DNA of 64,000 nucleotides from Arthrobacter sp. StoSoilB19. GTDB taxonomy: Bacteria; Actinomycetota; Actinomycetes; Actinomycetales; Micrococcaceae. The stretch lies in contig NZ_AP024650.1 of the NCBI RefSeq assembly GCF_019977275.1, positions 496,001-560,000 on the forward strand, in the 5' to 3' direction. Below, piece after piece: positions 52,800-62,499 of the stretch (its first letter is position 1; the number at the start of each line of letters is the position of its first letter). The notes beneath the pieces are model-generated. The model worked only from the letters and a program-made list of their open reading frames with translations, was not told the origin of the DNA and ran no database searches. A program made the position numbers and the translations under genes.

Positions 52800-54257
52800 T
52801 CAGTTGGGTATTACCGGCGGCACGAACTCGAACGTCATTCCCAGCAGCCAGGCGAGCAGCAGGACCACCGGCAGGTGGAACAGGAACTGCTGGAACGTGA
52901 AGCCCACCAGGTCCCGGGCGCGCAGGCCCAAGACGGCCAGCAGCGGCAGCATGAAGAACGGGTTGATGAGGTTGGGCAGGGCCTCGGCCATGTTGTAGAT
53001 CTGCACGGTCCAGCCGAGGTTCATGTTCACGTCGGTGGCGGACTGCATGACGTACGGTGCCTCCACCAGCCACTTTCCGCCGCCGGACGGAACGAACATG
53101 CCAAGGAGTGCCGTGTAGATGGCGATGATGACCGCGAACGCCCCGTTGCCGCCGATGCTGGTGAAGAAATGGGCCAGATGCTCCGAGACCGAGAGGCCGC
53201 CCGCGCCGGTGGCCTTGGTCAGGATGGCCGCCATCGCGGCATAGAGCGGGAACTGGACCAAAATGCCTGCGGTTGCGGGCACGGCCTTGGTCACGGACTG
53301 GAGGAATTTGCGCGGGGTTCCGTGCAGCACAAGCCCCAGCATCAGGAAGACCAGCAGGTAGCCGTTCAGTGAACTGACCACGCTGAGGACGGGCAGGGTC
53401 AGGAGTTGGGACACCAGCCACCCCAGCGTCAGAACCCCGGCCAGGACGGGGAGGACCCTGCTGTATTCGAGCCACTCGCCGGGGCGCGACTTTTCGGCCG
53501 GCGGTTCGGGCTGGTCATCAAGGTCGACGCCGAGGTCTGCCGCGGTTTTGACGGCGCCGCCCGTGGGGGCGGAGAAGTGGGCAATGACGGTGGTCAGCAG
53601 CATCAGGATGACCAGGGTCAGCAGGGACTGCCAGGTGAAGATGGTGGTGCCGAAGTCCAGGACGCCGGTGATCTTCAGCAGCGCCGGGGGAATGGAGGCC
53701 TTTGTGGCCTGGAGCTGGGCCGCGGAGGAGGACATGCCCAACGCCCAGACGGCGCCCAGCCCCATGAAGGCCGCTGCCCCGAGCGCCCGGTAATCGACGT
53801 GCAGATCCGCCCGGCGGGCCACGGCACGCGCCAGGAGGCCGCCGAAGATCAGGCTCAAACCCCAGTTCACGAACGACACCGACATGGACATCACGGCAAC
53901 GAAGCTGACGGCGGCGCGCGCGGAGTTTGGCACCTGCGCCAGTCGGTCAATCAACCGGGCCACGGGCGGCGAGGTGGCCACCACGTAGCCGGTCAGCACC
54001 ACCATGGCCATCTGCAAAGTGAAGGCGGTGAGGTCCCAGAAGCCGTTTCCGAAGGAGTCCACCACTGCCTTGGGAGAGGCGCCGATGGCGAGTGCTGCGA
54101 TGGCCACCAGCAGCACGCCTGCCAGGGCGAAGATGTAAGCGTCCGGGAACCACTTCTGCGTCCATCCGGCCAGCTTTTCAGCCATCAGGGCCAAGCCCTT
54201 CTGGCGGACGTCCGGTTGGTCGAGCTGGCTGGTGGCCATGGCGGTGTTTCTCTCCAT
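52800..54257 (-). CDS. atoE: Short-chain fatty acid transporter, AtoE family
   Basis: 485 residues, about 12 TM helices. [19 protein letters not shown] and [14 protein letters not shown] are AtoE signatures. Imports acetoacetate or butyrate-type acids for the flanking enzymes. ATG at 54257 has GGAAGA upstream; ATG at 54239, with GGAGAG upstream, is equally plausible. Confidence 0.92.
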   Translation of the reverse strand: MERNTAMATSQLDQPDVRQKGLALMAEKLAGWTQKWFPDAYIFALAGVLLVAIAALAIGASPKAVVDSFGNGFWDLTAFTLQMAMVVLTGYVVATSPPVARLIDRLAQVPNSARAAVSFVAVMSMSVSFVNWGLSLIFGGLLARAVARRADLHVDYRALGAAAFMGLGAVWALGMSSSAAQLQATKASIPPALLKITGVLDFGTTIFTWQSLLTLVILMLLTTVIAHFSAPTGGAVKTAADLGVDLDDQPEPPAEKSRPGEWLEYSRVLPVLAGVLTLGWLVSQLLTLPVLSVVSSLNGYLLVFLMLGLVLHGTPRKFLQSVTKAVPATAGILVQFPLYAAMAAILTKATGAGGLSVSEHLAHFFTSIGGNGAFAVIIAIYTALLGMFVPSGGGKWLVEAPYVMQSATDVNMNLGWTVQIYNMAEALPNLINPFFMLPLLAVLGLRARDLVGFTFQQFLFHLPVVLLLAWLLGMTFEFVPPVIPN

Positions 54258-54303
54258 TGAGTGATGTTCTTCCGTTGTTGGGGTGGCCGGCGTCGGAGGC
54301 CGG

Positions 54304-55020
54304 TCAGGCGGAGACGAGGCCGGCGCGCTGCCGGACGGTCCGCTGCTCGATGTCCTTGACCCGGTCCGACGCCTGCACCAGCCGCTGGACGAAGACGCCG
54401 GGGGTCGCAACGTGGTTCGGGTCCAGCCGGCCGGGCTCCACGATCACTTCCGCCTCGGCGATGGTCAGTGTGCCGGCTGTGGCCACTACGGGGTTGAAGT
54501 TCCGGGCCGTGTAGCGGTAGATGAGGTTGCCGTCCGTGTCAGCGGTGTGGGCATGGACAAGCGCGACATCGGCCCGGATGGCCCGCTCCTGGACGTACGT
54601 TTCGCCGTCGAACACCTCGTGCGGTTTGCCTTCGGCAACCAGGGTGCCCACGCCGGTTTTGGTGTAGAAGGCAGGGATGCCGGCGCCGCCGGCGCGAAGC
54701 CGCTCGGCCAGGGTGCCCTGCGGAGTGAATTCCACCTCCAGCCTGCCGGCAAGGTACTGCTCGGCAAACAGCTTGTTCTCGCCGACGTAGGACGCGATGA
54801 CCTTGCGGACCTGGCCCGCCTCGATCAGGATGCCCAGCCCCTTGCCGTCCACGCCCATGTTGTTGGACACCACGGTGAGGTCCCGGACGCCGGAATCACG
54901 CACAGCTTCGATCAGGTCGGCCGGAATGCCGCTCAGGCCAAATCCTCCTACGGCGAGGGTGATGCCGTCCTGCAGGGCCCCTTCCAGGGCGCTGGCGGCG
55001 GAAGCCTGGAGTTTCTTCAT
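54304..55020 (-). CDS. 3-oxoacid CoA-transferase, subunit A
   Basis: 238 residues, the Gly-rich subunit. ITLAVGGFGLSGIPADLIEAV is the family CoA-binding start; GVGTLVAEGKPHEVFDGETYV follows. First gene of the four-gene minus operon scoA-atoE-scoB-thiolase. AGGAG upstream of ATG. Confidence 0.92.
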   Translation of the reverse strand: MKKLQASAASALEGALQDGITLAVGGFGLSGIPADLIEAVRDSGVRDLTVVSNNMGVDGKGLGILIEAGQVRKVIASYVGENKLFAEQYLAGRLEVEFTPQGTLAERLRAGGAGIPAFYTKTGVGTLVAEGKPHEVFDGETYVQERAIRADVALVHAHTADTDGNLIYRYTARNFNPVVATAGTLTIAEAEVIVEPGRLDPNHVATPGVFVQRLVQASDRVKDIEQRTVRQRAGLVSA

Positions 55021-55088
55021 GTCGTCTCCTCGTTGAGCACGGTGGTGTCCACTAAGTGGATGCCGGGGATCTGAGTCTGGAGACTACG

Positions 55089-55104
55089 GGCGCATTATTG
55101 CGCC
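55089..55104. promoter_or_regulatory. 16-bp palindrome in the CoA-transferase/IclR divergent promoter
   Basis: GGCGCA-TTAT-TGCGCC lies about midway between the two starts, a likely operator for the divergent IclR regulator. Two GTGGACA copies (55137-55143, 55167-55173) 30 bp apart lie nearer the IclR start. Confidence 0.6.
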
Positions 55105-55185
55105 TGTCAAGGACCACGGCGTGGCCTATTTACAGTGTGGACAGTACGATGGCGTGTATCCATATTGTGGACATTAGGAGGGTTT

Positions 55186-55980
55186 ATGGCCATGCAGGTG
55201 CAGGGCGCGCAGGTGGTAACGCGGATCGCCGGCCTGCTGCGGCTGGTGGGCAGGAGCTCGGAGGGAATGCCCCTGGTGGACCTCGTGCGGGAATCCGGCC
55301 TTACCCGTCCCACGGTCCACAGGCTCCTGACGTCCCTGGCCGCGGAAGGCCTGCTGGACCATGATCCCGTGACGGGGAACTGGGTGCTGGGCCCCGAGAT
55401 CCTCCTGATGGGCTCGGTGGCTTCGGCGCGGTTTCCCCTGGAGGACATCGCCCGGCCCAGCCTCCGCCGGCTGGCGCAGGCCACGGGCGAGAGCGCCTTC
55501 TTCTCCATCCGCCGCGGCGCCGGGACGGTCTGCCTGCTGCGTGAGGAAGGCAGCTTCCCGGTCCGCTCCTTCGTCCTGCACGAGGGTGTCCGGTTCCCCC
55601 TTGGCGTCGCGTCGGCCGGGACGGCCATCATGGCCTTCCTGCCGGAAAGCGAGCAGGAGGAAATGCTGGGGCGCTGGAGCGAACACGCGGGCGAGTTCGC
55701 CGGGAACCATACTCCCGAACTGGTGCGGAAGAACCTGGCCCGCACCCGGCTGGCCGGCTATTCGGTGAACCCCGGCCTGGTCCTGGAGGGAAGCTGGGGG
55801 ATGGGTGCGGCGGTGTTTGACCGCTCCGGGAAACCGGCTTGGGCATTGTCGTTGACGGGCATCGAACCACGCTTCAAGCCGGAACGGCAGGAGGAACTCG
55901 GCGGCCTCCTGATGGCGGAGGCGCACCGGATTACGCAGCAGCTTGGCGTGGGCGGCGACGCCGGGCGGCGGCCCCGCTGA
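55186..55980 (+). CDS. IclR-family transcriptional regulator
   Basis: 264 residues: winged HTH (VDLVRESGLTRPTVHRLLTSLA, about 31-52) and C-terminal IclR effector domain (about 90-250). AGGAGGG precedes the ATG at 55186. Divergent from the acetoacetate operon, which it probably controls, with a short-chain oxoacid as ligand (inference). Confidence 0.92.
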   Translation: MAMQVQGAQVVTRIAGLLRLVGRSSEGMPLVDLVRESGLTRPTVHRLLTSLAAEGLLDHDPVTGNWVLGPEILLMGSVASARFPLEDIARPSLRRLAQATGESAFFSIRRGAGTVCLLREEGSFPVRSFVLHEGVRFPLGVASAGTAIMAFLPESEQEEMLGRWSEHAGEFAGNHTPELVRKNLARTRLAGYSVNPGLVLEGSWGMGAAVFDRSGKPAWALSLTGIEPRFKPERQEELGGLLMAEAHRITQQLGVGGDAGRRPR

Positions 55981-56005
55981 GCCTCCCCGGCTCTGGCCGC
56001 GAACG

Positions 56006-56045
56006 ACGACGGCGGGCGGCACCTTCCGGTGCCGCCCGCCGTCGT
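56006..56045. terminator. Terminator between IclR gene and nadE
   Basis: 18-bp perfect stem (ACGACGGCGGGCGGCACC) with TTCC loop, ending near a short T-rich tail, between convergent genes. Confidence 0.85.
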
Positions 56046-56094
56046 TCTCCCCGAAGACGTGCTCCCCAAAGGTGGGGAAGTCCGGCGAGGCTGC

Positions 56095-56949
56095 CTAGAG
56101 GCCCACGCGGGGCTCCTCGGGGCCCTGGTCCTTCCACCACGTGTCAAAGATGGTGACCGGCACGGTGCGCTTGTGGCGGGTCCGGAGGTACTTCTGTTCG
56201 ATGGAATCGGCAACGGCGTCCGGAACCTCGCGGCCTTCGAGGTAGTCGTCGATCTGGTCGTAGCTGAGGCCCAGTTCGTCCTCATCGGTTCGGCCTGGCC
56301 GGTCATCGAGCAGGTCGGCGGTGGGTACCTTCTCCCAGACGCGCGCCGGCGCTCCAAGTTCAGCCAGCAGGGCGCGGTTCTGCCGCTTGTTGAGGCCGAA
56401 CAGGGGCAGGATGTCCGCGCCGCCGTCGCCGTACTTGGTGAAGAAGCCGGTGACGGACTCGGCGCCGTGGTCGGTGCCAACCACCAGGTAGTTGTGCTCG
56501 CCCGCCAGCGCATACTGGGCGATCATCCGGGTGCGGGCCTTGGTGTTGCCCTTGTGGAAATCGGAGATCTCCGAGCCCACGGTCTTTTCGAACTCGTCTT
56601 CAAAACCGTCCACGGCGGCGGAGATGTTGAACGTCCATTCCGTCTTGGCCTTGATGAAGTCCAGGGCTGCCTGGGCATCTTCCTCGTCGTGCTGCACTCC
56701 GTAGGGAAGGCGGACGGCCACGAAATTGGCTTCCACGCCTTCGGCCTCAAGCTCATCCACCGCCAGTTGCGCAAGCTTGCCCGCCAGGGATGAATCCAGG
56801 CCACCGGAAATGCCCAGGACAAAGCCCTTGGTGTGGGTTGCCTTCAGGTATTCCTTGAGGAACGTGACGCGTTTGCGTACCTCCCCCGCGGGATCGATCC
56901 GGGGCTGAACGCCCATTTCTTCAATGATTTTGGCCTGGAGTTCGCGCAT
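56095..56949 (-). CDS. nadE: NAD+ synthetase
   Basis: Makes NAD+ from nicotinate adenine dinucleotide, ATP and ammonia. 284 residues, ammonia-dependent type without a glutaminase domain. [19 protein letters not shown] is the PP-loop; [20 protein letters not shown] binds the substrate. ATG at 56949 matches the E. coli NadE N-terminus; the longer start is unlikely. Confidence 0.95.
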   Translation of the reverse strand: MRELQAKIIEEMGVQPRIDPAGEVRKRVTFLKEYLKATHTKGFVLGISGGLDSSLAGKLAQLAVDELEAEGVEANFVAVRLPYGVQHDEEDAQAALDFIKAKTEWTFNISAAVDGFEDEFEKTVGSEISDFHKGNTKARTRMIAQYALAGEHNYLVVGTDHGAESVTGFFTKYGDGGADILPLFGLNKRQNRALLAELGAPARVWEKVPTADLLDDRPGRTDEDELGLSYDQIDDYLEGREVPDAVADSIEQKYLRTRHKRTVPVTIFDTWWKDQGPEEPRVGL

Positions 56950-57024
56950 GTTGTCCAGCCTAGCCAGCACTGTCAACAACCCTCAACTGTTCCGGGCGGC
57001 CCCTGCGCGGCGTAGCGTAACTGC

Positions 57025-58917
57025 ATGGAGCGGACAGGGTGTGCCGTGGTGGGCGGAGGCCCCGCGGGAATGATGCTGGGACTGCTGCTGGCCCGGGCCG
57101 GAGTGCAGGTGACCGTCCTGGAGAAGCACCGCGACTTCCTGCGCGACTTCCGCGGCGACACGGTGCATGCCTCCACCATCCGCCTGATCGACGAACTTGG
57201 CCTGGGCGCGGGATTCCGCAGCCTGCCCCAAAGCAGGCTGAACAACGTGGCTGTTCCGGTCCCCGGCGCCGGCCTGGTCACCCTGGCGGCCTTCGACTCT
57301 TTGAAGCCCCCGTACAACTACGTGGCCATGATGCCGCAGTGGGACTTCCTGGATTTCCTCGCCTCGGCGGCCGCTGCGGAACCGACGTTCAGCCTGCTTA
57401 TGGAGAGCGAGGCCACCGGCCTGGAGTTCAACGGCGGCCGCGTCACCGGAGTGCGCTACAGGGCCACGGGCGGGGCCGGGCCGGGGGCGGAACACGTGCT
57501 GCATGCAGATGTGGTGGTGGCCGCGGACGGGCGCCATTCAGTGCTGCGGGAGGCGGCGGGAATGCGCACCAGGGAGTACCCGGTGCCGTTCGACACCTGG
57601 TGGTTCAGGCTCCCGCGCCACGCTTCCGAGCAGGGCGAAGTGGCGGGTGTGGTGCCGTCGCTGGGTGACGGGGACGCCATGATTGCCCTGAACCGCACCG
57701 ACTACTACCAGCTGGGGTACCTCGCCCCCAAGGGCTCGGATGCCGGGATCAGGGCCGGCGGCGTGGAACGGTTCCGGCAGCGCGTGGCGGCACTTCGTCC
57801 GGATCTCGCCGACCGCGTCGACTCCATTCGCAGCCTGGACGACCTTCACTGGCTGGACGTTAAGCTGAACCGCCTGCAGCGCTGGTACACCGACGGATTC
57901 CTGTGCATCGGGGATGCAGCCCACGCGATGTCACCGGCCGGCGGCGTAGGCATCAACCTGGCCATCCAGGATGCAGTGGCGGCCGCCGAACGGTTGGCCC
58001 CGGACCTGTGGCGGGGCCACGTGCGGGCCAGGACCCTCGCGGCAATCCAGCGCCGCCGGCGCATGCCTACAGTGGTGGTCCAAACCGTGCAGCGCATCCT
58101 GCACAGGGTGGTTTTTGTTCCGCTCTTCGCCGGGAGATTGTCCGGGGCGACCCTGGCCGGCGATGGTGCCCGGACTACGCTCTCCATCACGCGGATGGTC
58201 TTCTTCATCCTGCGCCACAACCCCGTGGTCAGGCGTGTCCTGCCGCGCGTCATCGCCTTCGGGCCCCGCCCCGAGCACGCGCCAGGCTTTGCCCGCCCAC
58301 TCACCGTCCGCCCACCCACTAAACTTGAGCCCATGACTTCGCCCTCTGACACTGCGGTAGACACCGCAGCTGCCCGCGCCCGCCTGCTCGAACTCATCAA
58401 GGAACTCGCCGTGGTCCGCGGCAAGGTGATCCTCTCGAGTGGGGCCGAGGCTGACTACTACATCGACCTCCGCCGCATCACCCTTCACCACGAGGCCTCC
58501 AAGCTGGTGGGCCAGGTCATGCTCGCCCTGGCGGACGACGCCGGGATCGACTTTGAGTGCGCCGGCGGCCTCACCATGGGTGCTGACCCGGTGGGCACTG
58601 CAGTGATGCACGCTGCCGCTGATGCCGGCCGTGCCGTGGATGCTTTCGTGGTCCGCAAGGCCCAGAAGTCCTACGGCATGGGCCGCCAGGTGGAGGGCCC
58701 CTCCGTTGAAGGCCGCAAGGTGCTGGTCCTGGAGGACACCTCCACCACGGGCGGTTCCGCGCTGACGGCAGTGGAAGGCGTCCGGAAGGCCGGCGGCAAC
58801 GTGGTTGCGGTGGCAGTGATCGTGGACCGTGACACCGGTGCCAAGGAAAAAATCGAAGCCGAGACCGGCGTTCCATACCTGTTTGCGTTCAGCAAGGACG
58901 AGCTGGGGCTGTCCTAG
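57025..58917 (+). CDS. FAD monooxygenase continuous with orotate phosphoribosyltransferase
   Basis: One uninterrupted 630-residue frame. Residues about 1-425 are a PHBH-type flavoprotein: VVGGGPAGMMLGLLLARAG, DGRHSVLRE, and GDAAHAMSPAGGVGINLAIQDA. A Pro/Arg-rich joint (about 420-436) leads into PyrE (437-630). No stop separates them; other frames carry TAA and TGA just before the PyrE ATG (58319-58328). A bifunctional product is biochemically odd, so either the stop was lost or the monooxygenase is translated through. GTG/ATG start at 57025 is 75 bp from nadE, divergent. Confidence 0.75.
   Translation: MERTGCAVVGGGPAGMMLGLLLARAGVQVTVLEKHRDFLRDFRGDTVHASTIRLIDELGLGAGFRSLPQSRLNNVAVPVPGAGLVTLAAFDSLKPPYNYVAMMPQWDFLDFLASAAAAEPTFSLLMESEATGLEFNGGRVTGVRYRATGGAGPGAEHVLHADVVVAADGRHSVLREAAGMRTREYPVPFDTWWFRLPRHASEQGEVAGVVPSLGDGDAMIALNRTDYYQLGYLAPKGSDAGIRAGGVERFRQRVAALRPDLADRVDSIRSLDDLHWLDVKLNRLQRWYTDGFLCIGDAAHAMSPAGGVGINLAIQDAVAAAERLAPDLWRGHVRARTLAAIQRRRRMPTVVVQTVQRILHRVVFVPLFAGRLSGATLAGDGARTTLSITRMVFFILRHNPVVRRVLPRVIAFGPRPEHAPGFARPLTVRPPTKLEPMTSPSDTAVDTAAARARLLELIKELAVVRGKVILSSGAEADYYIDLRRITLHHEASKLVGQVMLALADDAGIDFECAGGLTMGADPVGTAVMHAAADAGRAVDAFVVRKAQKSYGMGRQVEGPSVEGRKVLVLEDTSTTGGSALTAVEGVRKAGGNVVAVAVIVDRDTGAKEKIEAETGVPYLFAFSKDELGLS
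58333..58917 (+). CDS. pyrE: Orotate phosphoribosyltransferase (internal start)
   Basis: Joins PRPP and orotate to make OMP in pyrimidine synthesis. The 194-residue product from ATG 58333 has normal PyrE length and start; ILSSGAEADYYIDLRRITLHH and the PRPP loop VLVLEDTSTTGGSALTAVEGVR are intact. TAAACT at 58320-58325 ends 7 nt before this ATG, as in a leaderless -10 box; no good -35 seen. Probably expressed on its own as well as, or instead of, the long fusion. Confidence 0.85.
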   Translation: MTSPSDTAVDTAAARARLLELIKELAVVRGKVILSSGAEADYYIDLRRITLHHEASKLVGQVMLALADDAGIDFECAGGLTMGADPVGTAVMHAAADAGRAVDAFVVRKAQKSYGMGRQVEGPSVEGRKVLVLEDTSTTGGSALTAVEGVRKAGGNVVAVAVIVDRDTGAKEKIEAETGVPYLFAFSKDELGLS

Positions 58918-59027
58918 GTCCTGCTGAGGACCCGGGAAATCGCCTGGGAACAAGTATGCTGGCCGTTGGCCGGGCTGTTGGCGCTGCTTTATGATGTCCT
59001 TTAACACTTTTCAGTTGCTTGGAGATC

Positions 59028-59801
59028 ATGCATTTGCTCCCCCCAGAACAGCCTTTGAGCGCAACCGACCAGGTCCAGAACCTCATCCTGGAAAGCGCTG
59101 ATTTTGAGGACTTCCTCAACGAACTGGCCCGTTTCTCCGCCCACCAGATGGCAGGCGACGGTGACGACGCCCTGTGTGGCATCACCCTGCTCCGTGACCG
59201 CAAGGCGGCCACCATCGGGTGGAGCAGCGATTCGGCGCGGGAAGTGGACGAAATCCAGTACTCCTTGTCTCAGGGCCCCTGCCTGACTGCTGCGGAGGAG
59301 GAACGCGAAGTCCACGTTCCCGATCTGCTGGAGGAGAACCGGTGGGGTCCCGATTACGCAACGGCCGTTGCCGCCCATGGCCTGCGTTCGGTGCTTTCCC
59401 TCCCGTTCACCCTGCAGGGCGAGGCCAAGGCGGCCCTGAACCTCTATTCCGATGTTCCCCGGAAGTTCGAAGGACGGGCCACGGCAAGGGCCCGGGACTT
59501 CACCCGTGAAATTTCGCAGGCCCTGCGCCTTGCCGTCCGGTTCTCCCTGCATGCGGACAGCGCGTCGAACCTCCGGGCCACGCTGGAGTCCCGCACCATC
59601 ATCGACATCGCCGTGGGCATTGTCATGGCCCAGAACCGCTGCAGCCAGGCGGCTGCCGTCGAAATCCTCACCGAGGCATCCAGCAACAGCAACACCAAGC
59701 TGCGGGACATCGCCAAGTCCCTGGTGGACTCAGTGGGCGGAGCCGGTGCCCGGACGCACTATGAGGAGCCGGAAAAGGTAATCCGCGCGGCCCGTTCCTA
59801 A
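59028..59801 (+). CDS. GAF and ANTAR domain RNA-binding regulator
   Basis: 257 residues: GAF sensor (about 15-160) and C-terminal ANTAR (about 190-245: RTIIDIAVGIVMAQNRCSQAAAVEILTEAS), which binds paired RNA hairpins and blocks termination. TTGGAG precedes the ATG closely. Neighbour of a STAS-like protein, a pairing seen in actinobacteria. Targets cannot be read here. Confidence 0.9.
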   Translation: MHLLPPEQPLSATDQVQNLILESADFEDFLNELARFSAHQMAGDGDDALCGITLLRDRKAATIGWSSDSAREVDEIQYSLSQGPCLTAAEEEREVHVPDLLEENRWGPDYATAVAAHGLRSVLSLPFTLQGEAKAALNLYSDVPRKFEGRATARARDFTREISQALRLAVRFSLHADSASNLRATLESRTIIDIAVGIVMAQNRCSQAAAVEILTEASSNSNTKLRDIAKSLVDSVGGAGARTHYEEPEKVIRAARS

Positions 59802-59883
59802 GGGTTGGGTTGTGCAGGGGCTCCCGCGGAGGTTAGGCTTGCGGAGGTTGAGCCGTCGGCCATAGACCTCTTTTGGAGTACCT

Positions 59884-60504
59884 ATGGACCGAGCATTAGA
59901 CGCAGTTGTTAATTTTGATGTCCCTGCAGACATCGTCCGGATTGAAGTCCGGGGGAGCCTTGACAGCGGTTCCCGCCCCCACCTGGTCCACATCATCCGC
60001 CGTGTCCGGCGAATGGGCATCCGCTGCCATATTTGCGTTGACCTCTCAATGGCGGACCTGGTGGAGTCAACCGCGCTGGCCGGCCTGCGCAGCGACCTGA
60101 ATGCGCTGGATGCCAACGCGCTGCCGGGAGCCTGTGGTGCAGGCGTTTCCCTGCAGCTGGTACCCGCTGCCCACAATGCTTCCTTGAACCGGCCATCCGG
60201 CGAGCAGCCACTTCCCCTGGACGGCGACGTCCGTGAGCTGTTCCCCGGAGGCCGCTTCGCCGGGGAGTATCCACACCTTCCTGTCATGTGGATCGAGGAG
60301 TTGTACGGGCCGCCCCTTACGGAATACTCCAACGAGGAGCTCCTTGCGGCCAGTGACGCACTCTTCGCGCTGCTCGACAATCCAAACACCCAGGACAGTG
60401 CCGACCTGCTGGGCCGCTACAACGACATCGGCCTGGAGATCCATCGCCGCCGGCAGGAACCCACGTCCCCAATCCCCGCCGCGGAGGGCCAGGCCGCCTG
60501 CTGA
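59884..60504 (+). CDS. STAS-like hypothetical protein
   Basis: 206 residues. About 10-90 resemble an anti-sigma-antagonist STAS fold (VRIEVRGSLDSGSRPHLVHIIRRV; CVDLSMADLVESTALAGL), with Ser in the DLS..ES region that STAS proteins phosphorylate. The rest is unassigned. Likely part of the same control circuit as the ANTAR gene 80 bp upstream. Confidence 0.7.
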   Translation: MDRALDAVVNFDVPADIVRIEVRGSLDSGSRPHLVHIIRRVRRMGIRCHICVDLSMADLVESTALAGLRSDLNALDANALPGACGAGVSLQLVPAAHNASLNRPSGEQPLPLDGDVRELFPGGRFAGEYPHLPVMWIEELYGPPLTEYSNEELLAASDALFALLDNPNTQDSADLLGRYNDIGLEIHRRRQEPTSPIPAAEGQAAC

Positions 60505-60573
60505 CCCCAGCGTCACCGAACGGTTACCCCCGCCCGTTGCGGCGGTACGTTTGGGTGGGCTTACGGTAGGAGT

Positions 60574-61614
60574 GTGCCGTATGAGGGGGAGGTAAGTCCG
60601 CAGGGCGGGCGCGGGGTTTCCCACGCCCGGCTGCTGGCGGAGGCGGCTGCGCTGAAACGCTTTTCGCGGCGCACGTTCCTGGCGGGTGCAGGGGCGTCCG
60701 GGCTGCTGGCTGCCGACATGCTGGTTACCCGCGAGGTCCAGTCGCAGCGCCGGACCACCAGGATCCTCAGCGTTGCGGACGACTTCGCGGACGCCTATTA
60801 CCCGGATGCCAGCTGGTTCCTGTTCCCGGGGTACAAGACCAGCTGGGAAGAGGCACAATGGATCCTCAACACCCTGCGCGGGGCGCTGAACAAGCGCGCC
60901 CGGCTCGCCGCCGTCGGGTATTCCAACCTGGGGCTGAACATCACGGAGGTGGTCAACGCGATCACCGACTACATTGCCGAAGAGAAGATCACCAAGCTCT
61001 TCTTCTACGGGCACAGCTTCGGCGGGATGCTGGCCACCCAGGTGGCTGCCCGACTCCTTGCCCTGCAGGGAGTCCAGGTGCAGTTCATCCTCCTGGACTC
61101 CAGTCCCTACAGTGCGCACGACGTGCTGGACCAAAGCTGGTTCGACGGCGTGGTGTTCCTTTACGAGCGCGGCGTCAGGTTCCCGTCCACGCTGCGCGGT
61201 GGGTATGAGCTGGGTGAACGGATCATCCACAAGGACGAACGGAGCTGGCGGCAGGTCCTGGACCAGACCCTGGAGCAGCTGTCCCCGATCGCACCTTCCA
61301 GCGTCCTGATCCAGACCGAGTCCGCGTATATCTACCACTTCGAGGGAAGCCAGTTCGCCGGGAAGCTGGGCACGGCCAAGATGGCCTATATCGGGAACCC
61401 CAAGGACAGGACGGTCGACTACGAAACCGCGGCGGAAACCTGGGCCGTGGTCTTCAAGGACAACATGGTCTCAAGCAACCTGCAGACCACCGGCGCGGCA
61501 CCCGCCCACGCCAGCCCCGGCTGGAATCCGCAGGTCTACCGGCCCCTGGTGACGGAACTGCTGGACGGGTTCTTCCCGCTGCCCCGGGGCGGCTCCCGGG
61601 TGAGCATCTTCTAG
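60574..61614 (+). CDS. Tat-exported serine hydrolase (alpha/beta fold)
   Basis: 346 residues. The Tat motif SRRTFLAGAGASGLLAADM (about 31-49) directs a folded enzyme outside. Nucleophile elbow FYGHSFGGMLA (Ser about 149) marks an alpha/beta hydrolase; catalytic Asp/His are not certain. GTG at 60574 is the only possible start before the signal and has a very close AGGAG. A 4-codon ORF (60581-60595) lies inside its start region in another frame. Substrate unknown. Confidence 0.8.
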   Translation: MPYEGEVSPQGGRGVSHARLLAEAAALKRFSRRTFLAGAGASGLLAADMLVTREVQSQRRTTRILSVADDFADAYYPDASWFLFPGYKTSWEEAQWILNTLRGALNKRARLAAVGYSNLGLNITEVVNAITDYIAEEKITKLFFYGHSFGGMLATQVAARLLALQGVQVQFILLDSSPYSAHDVLDQSWFDGVVFLYERGVRFPSTLRGGYELGERIIHKDERSWRQVLDQTLEQLSPIAPSSVLIQTESAYIYHFEGSQFAGKLGTAKMAYIGNPKDRTVDYETAAETWAVVFKDNMVSSNLQTTGAAPAHASPGWNPQVYRPLVTELLDGFFPLPRGGSRVSIF

Positions 61615-61616
61615 TC

Positions 61617-62447
61617 CTAGATCTGGTTCTTCAGGTCCGCCACGGAGTTCAGCACCTGGTTGGGGCGGAACGGATACGCGGCAATGTCATCCTTGTGCGT
61701 GATGCCGCTGAGGACCAGGACGGTGTGCAGGCCCGCTTCCATGCCGGCGATGATGTCCGTATCCATCCGGTCACCGATCATGGCGGTGGTCTCGGAGTGT
61801 GCATCGATCTGGTTCATCGCGGAGCGGAACATCATGGGATTCGGCTTGCCCACAATGTACGGCTCGCGGCCGGTGGCCTTGGTGATCAGGGCCGCGATGG
61901 CACCGGTGGCGGGCATGGGGCCGTCCTTGGAGGGGCCGGTGGCATCCGGGTTGGTGGCGATGAACCGGGCACCTGCAAGGATCAGCCGGATGGCCATGGT
62001 GATGGCTTCGAAAGAGTACGTGCGCGTCTCGCCAAGCACCACAAAGTCCGGGTTCTGGTCGGTGAGGATGAAGCCGGCCTCATGCAGCGCCGTCGTGAGC
62101 CCCGCCTCACCGATCGTGTAGGCGCGGTTGCCGGACTCTGAGCCCCGCACCTGGTCCTTGAGGAACTGCGCCGTGGCCAGCGCCGAAGTCCAGATGTTTT
62201 CCTCCGGAATTTCCAGGCCGGAGGAACGCAGGCGGGCGGCAAGGTCGCGCGGGGTGAAGATGGAGTTGTTGGTCAGCACCAGGAAGCGCTTGGACGTATC
62301 CACCCACCGCTGGATCAGTTCCGCGGCGCCGGGGATCGGCTGGTTCTCGTGGACCAGGACGCCGTCCATGTCCGTCAGCCAGCACTCGATCTCCTGGCCG
62401 CTGCGGTAAACCGCGGGGTTTGCTGCTACCTGGTCTTCTTCTGCCAC
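61617..62447 (-). CDS. HAD superfamily hydrolase, NagD type
   Basis: 276 residues. LTDMDGVLVHEN holds the nucleophile Asp; FLVLTNNSIFTPRDLA is the HAD-IIA loop; GDRMDTDIIAGMEAG motif III. Dephosphorylates nucleotides or sugar phosphates. GTG at 62447 has GGAGGT 4 nt upstream; the GTG at 62459 lies before that site. Confidence 0.88.
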   Translation of the reverse strand: MAEEDQVAANPAVYRSGQEIECWLTDMDGVLVHENQPIPGAAELIQRWVDTSKRFLVLTNNSIFTPRDLAARLRSSGLEIPEENIWTSALATAQFLKDQVRGSESGNRAYTIGEAGLTTALHEAGFILTDQNPDFVVLGETRTYSFEAITMAIRLILAGARFIATNPDATGPSKDGPMPATGAIAALITKATGREPYIVGKPNPMMFRSAMNQIDAHSETTAMIGDRMDTDIIAGMEAGLHTVLVLSGITHKDDIAAYPFRPNQVLNSVADLKNQI

Positions 62448-62499
62448 GTTTACCTCCACCGGTGATGAATGCTCCAGTGCTCCAGTCTAGTGTTGAGGG

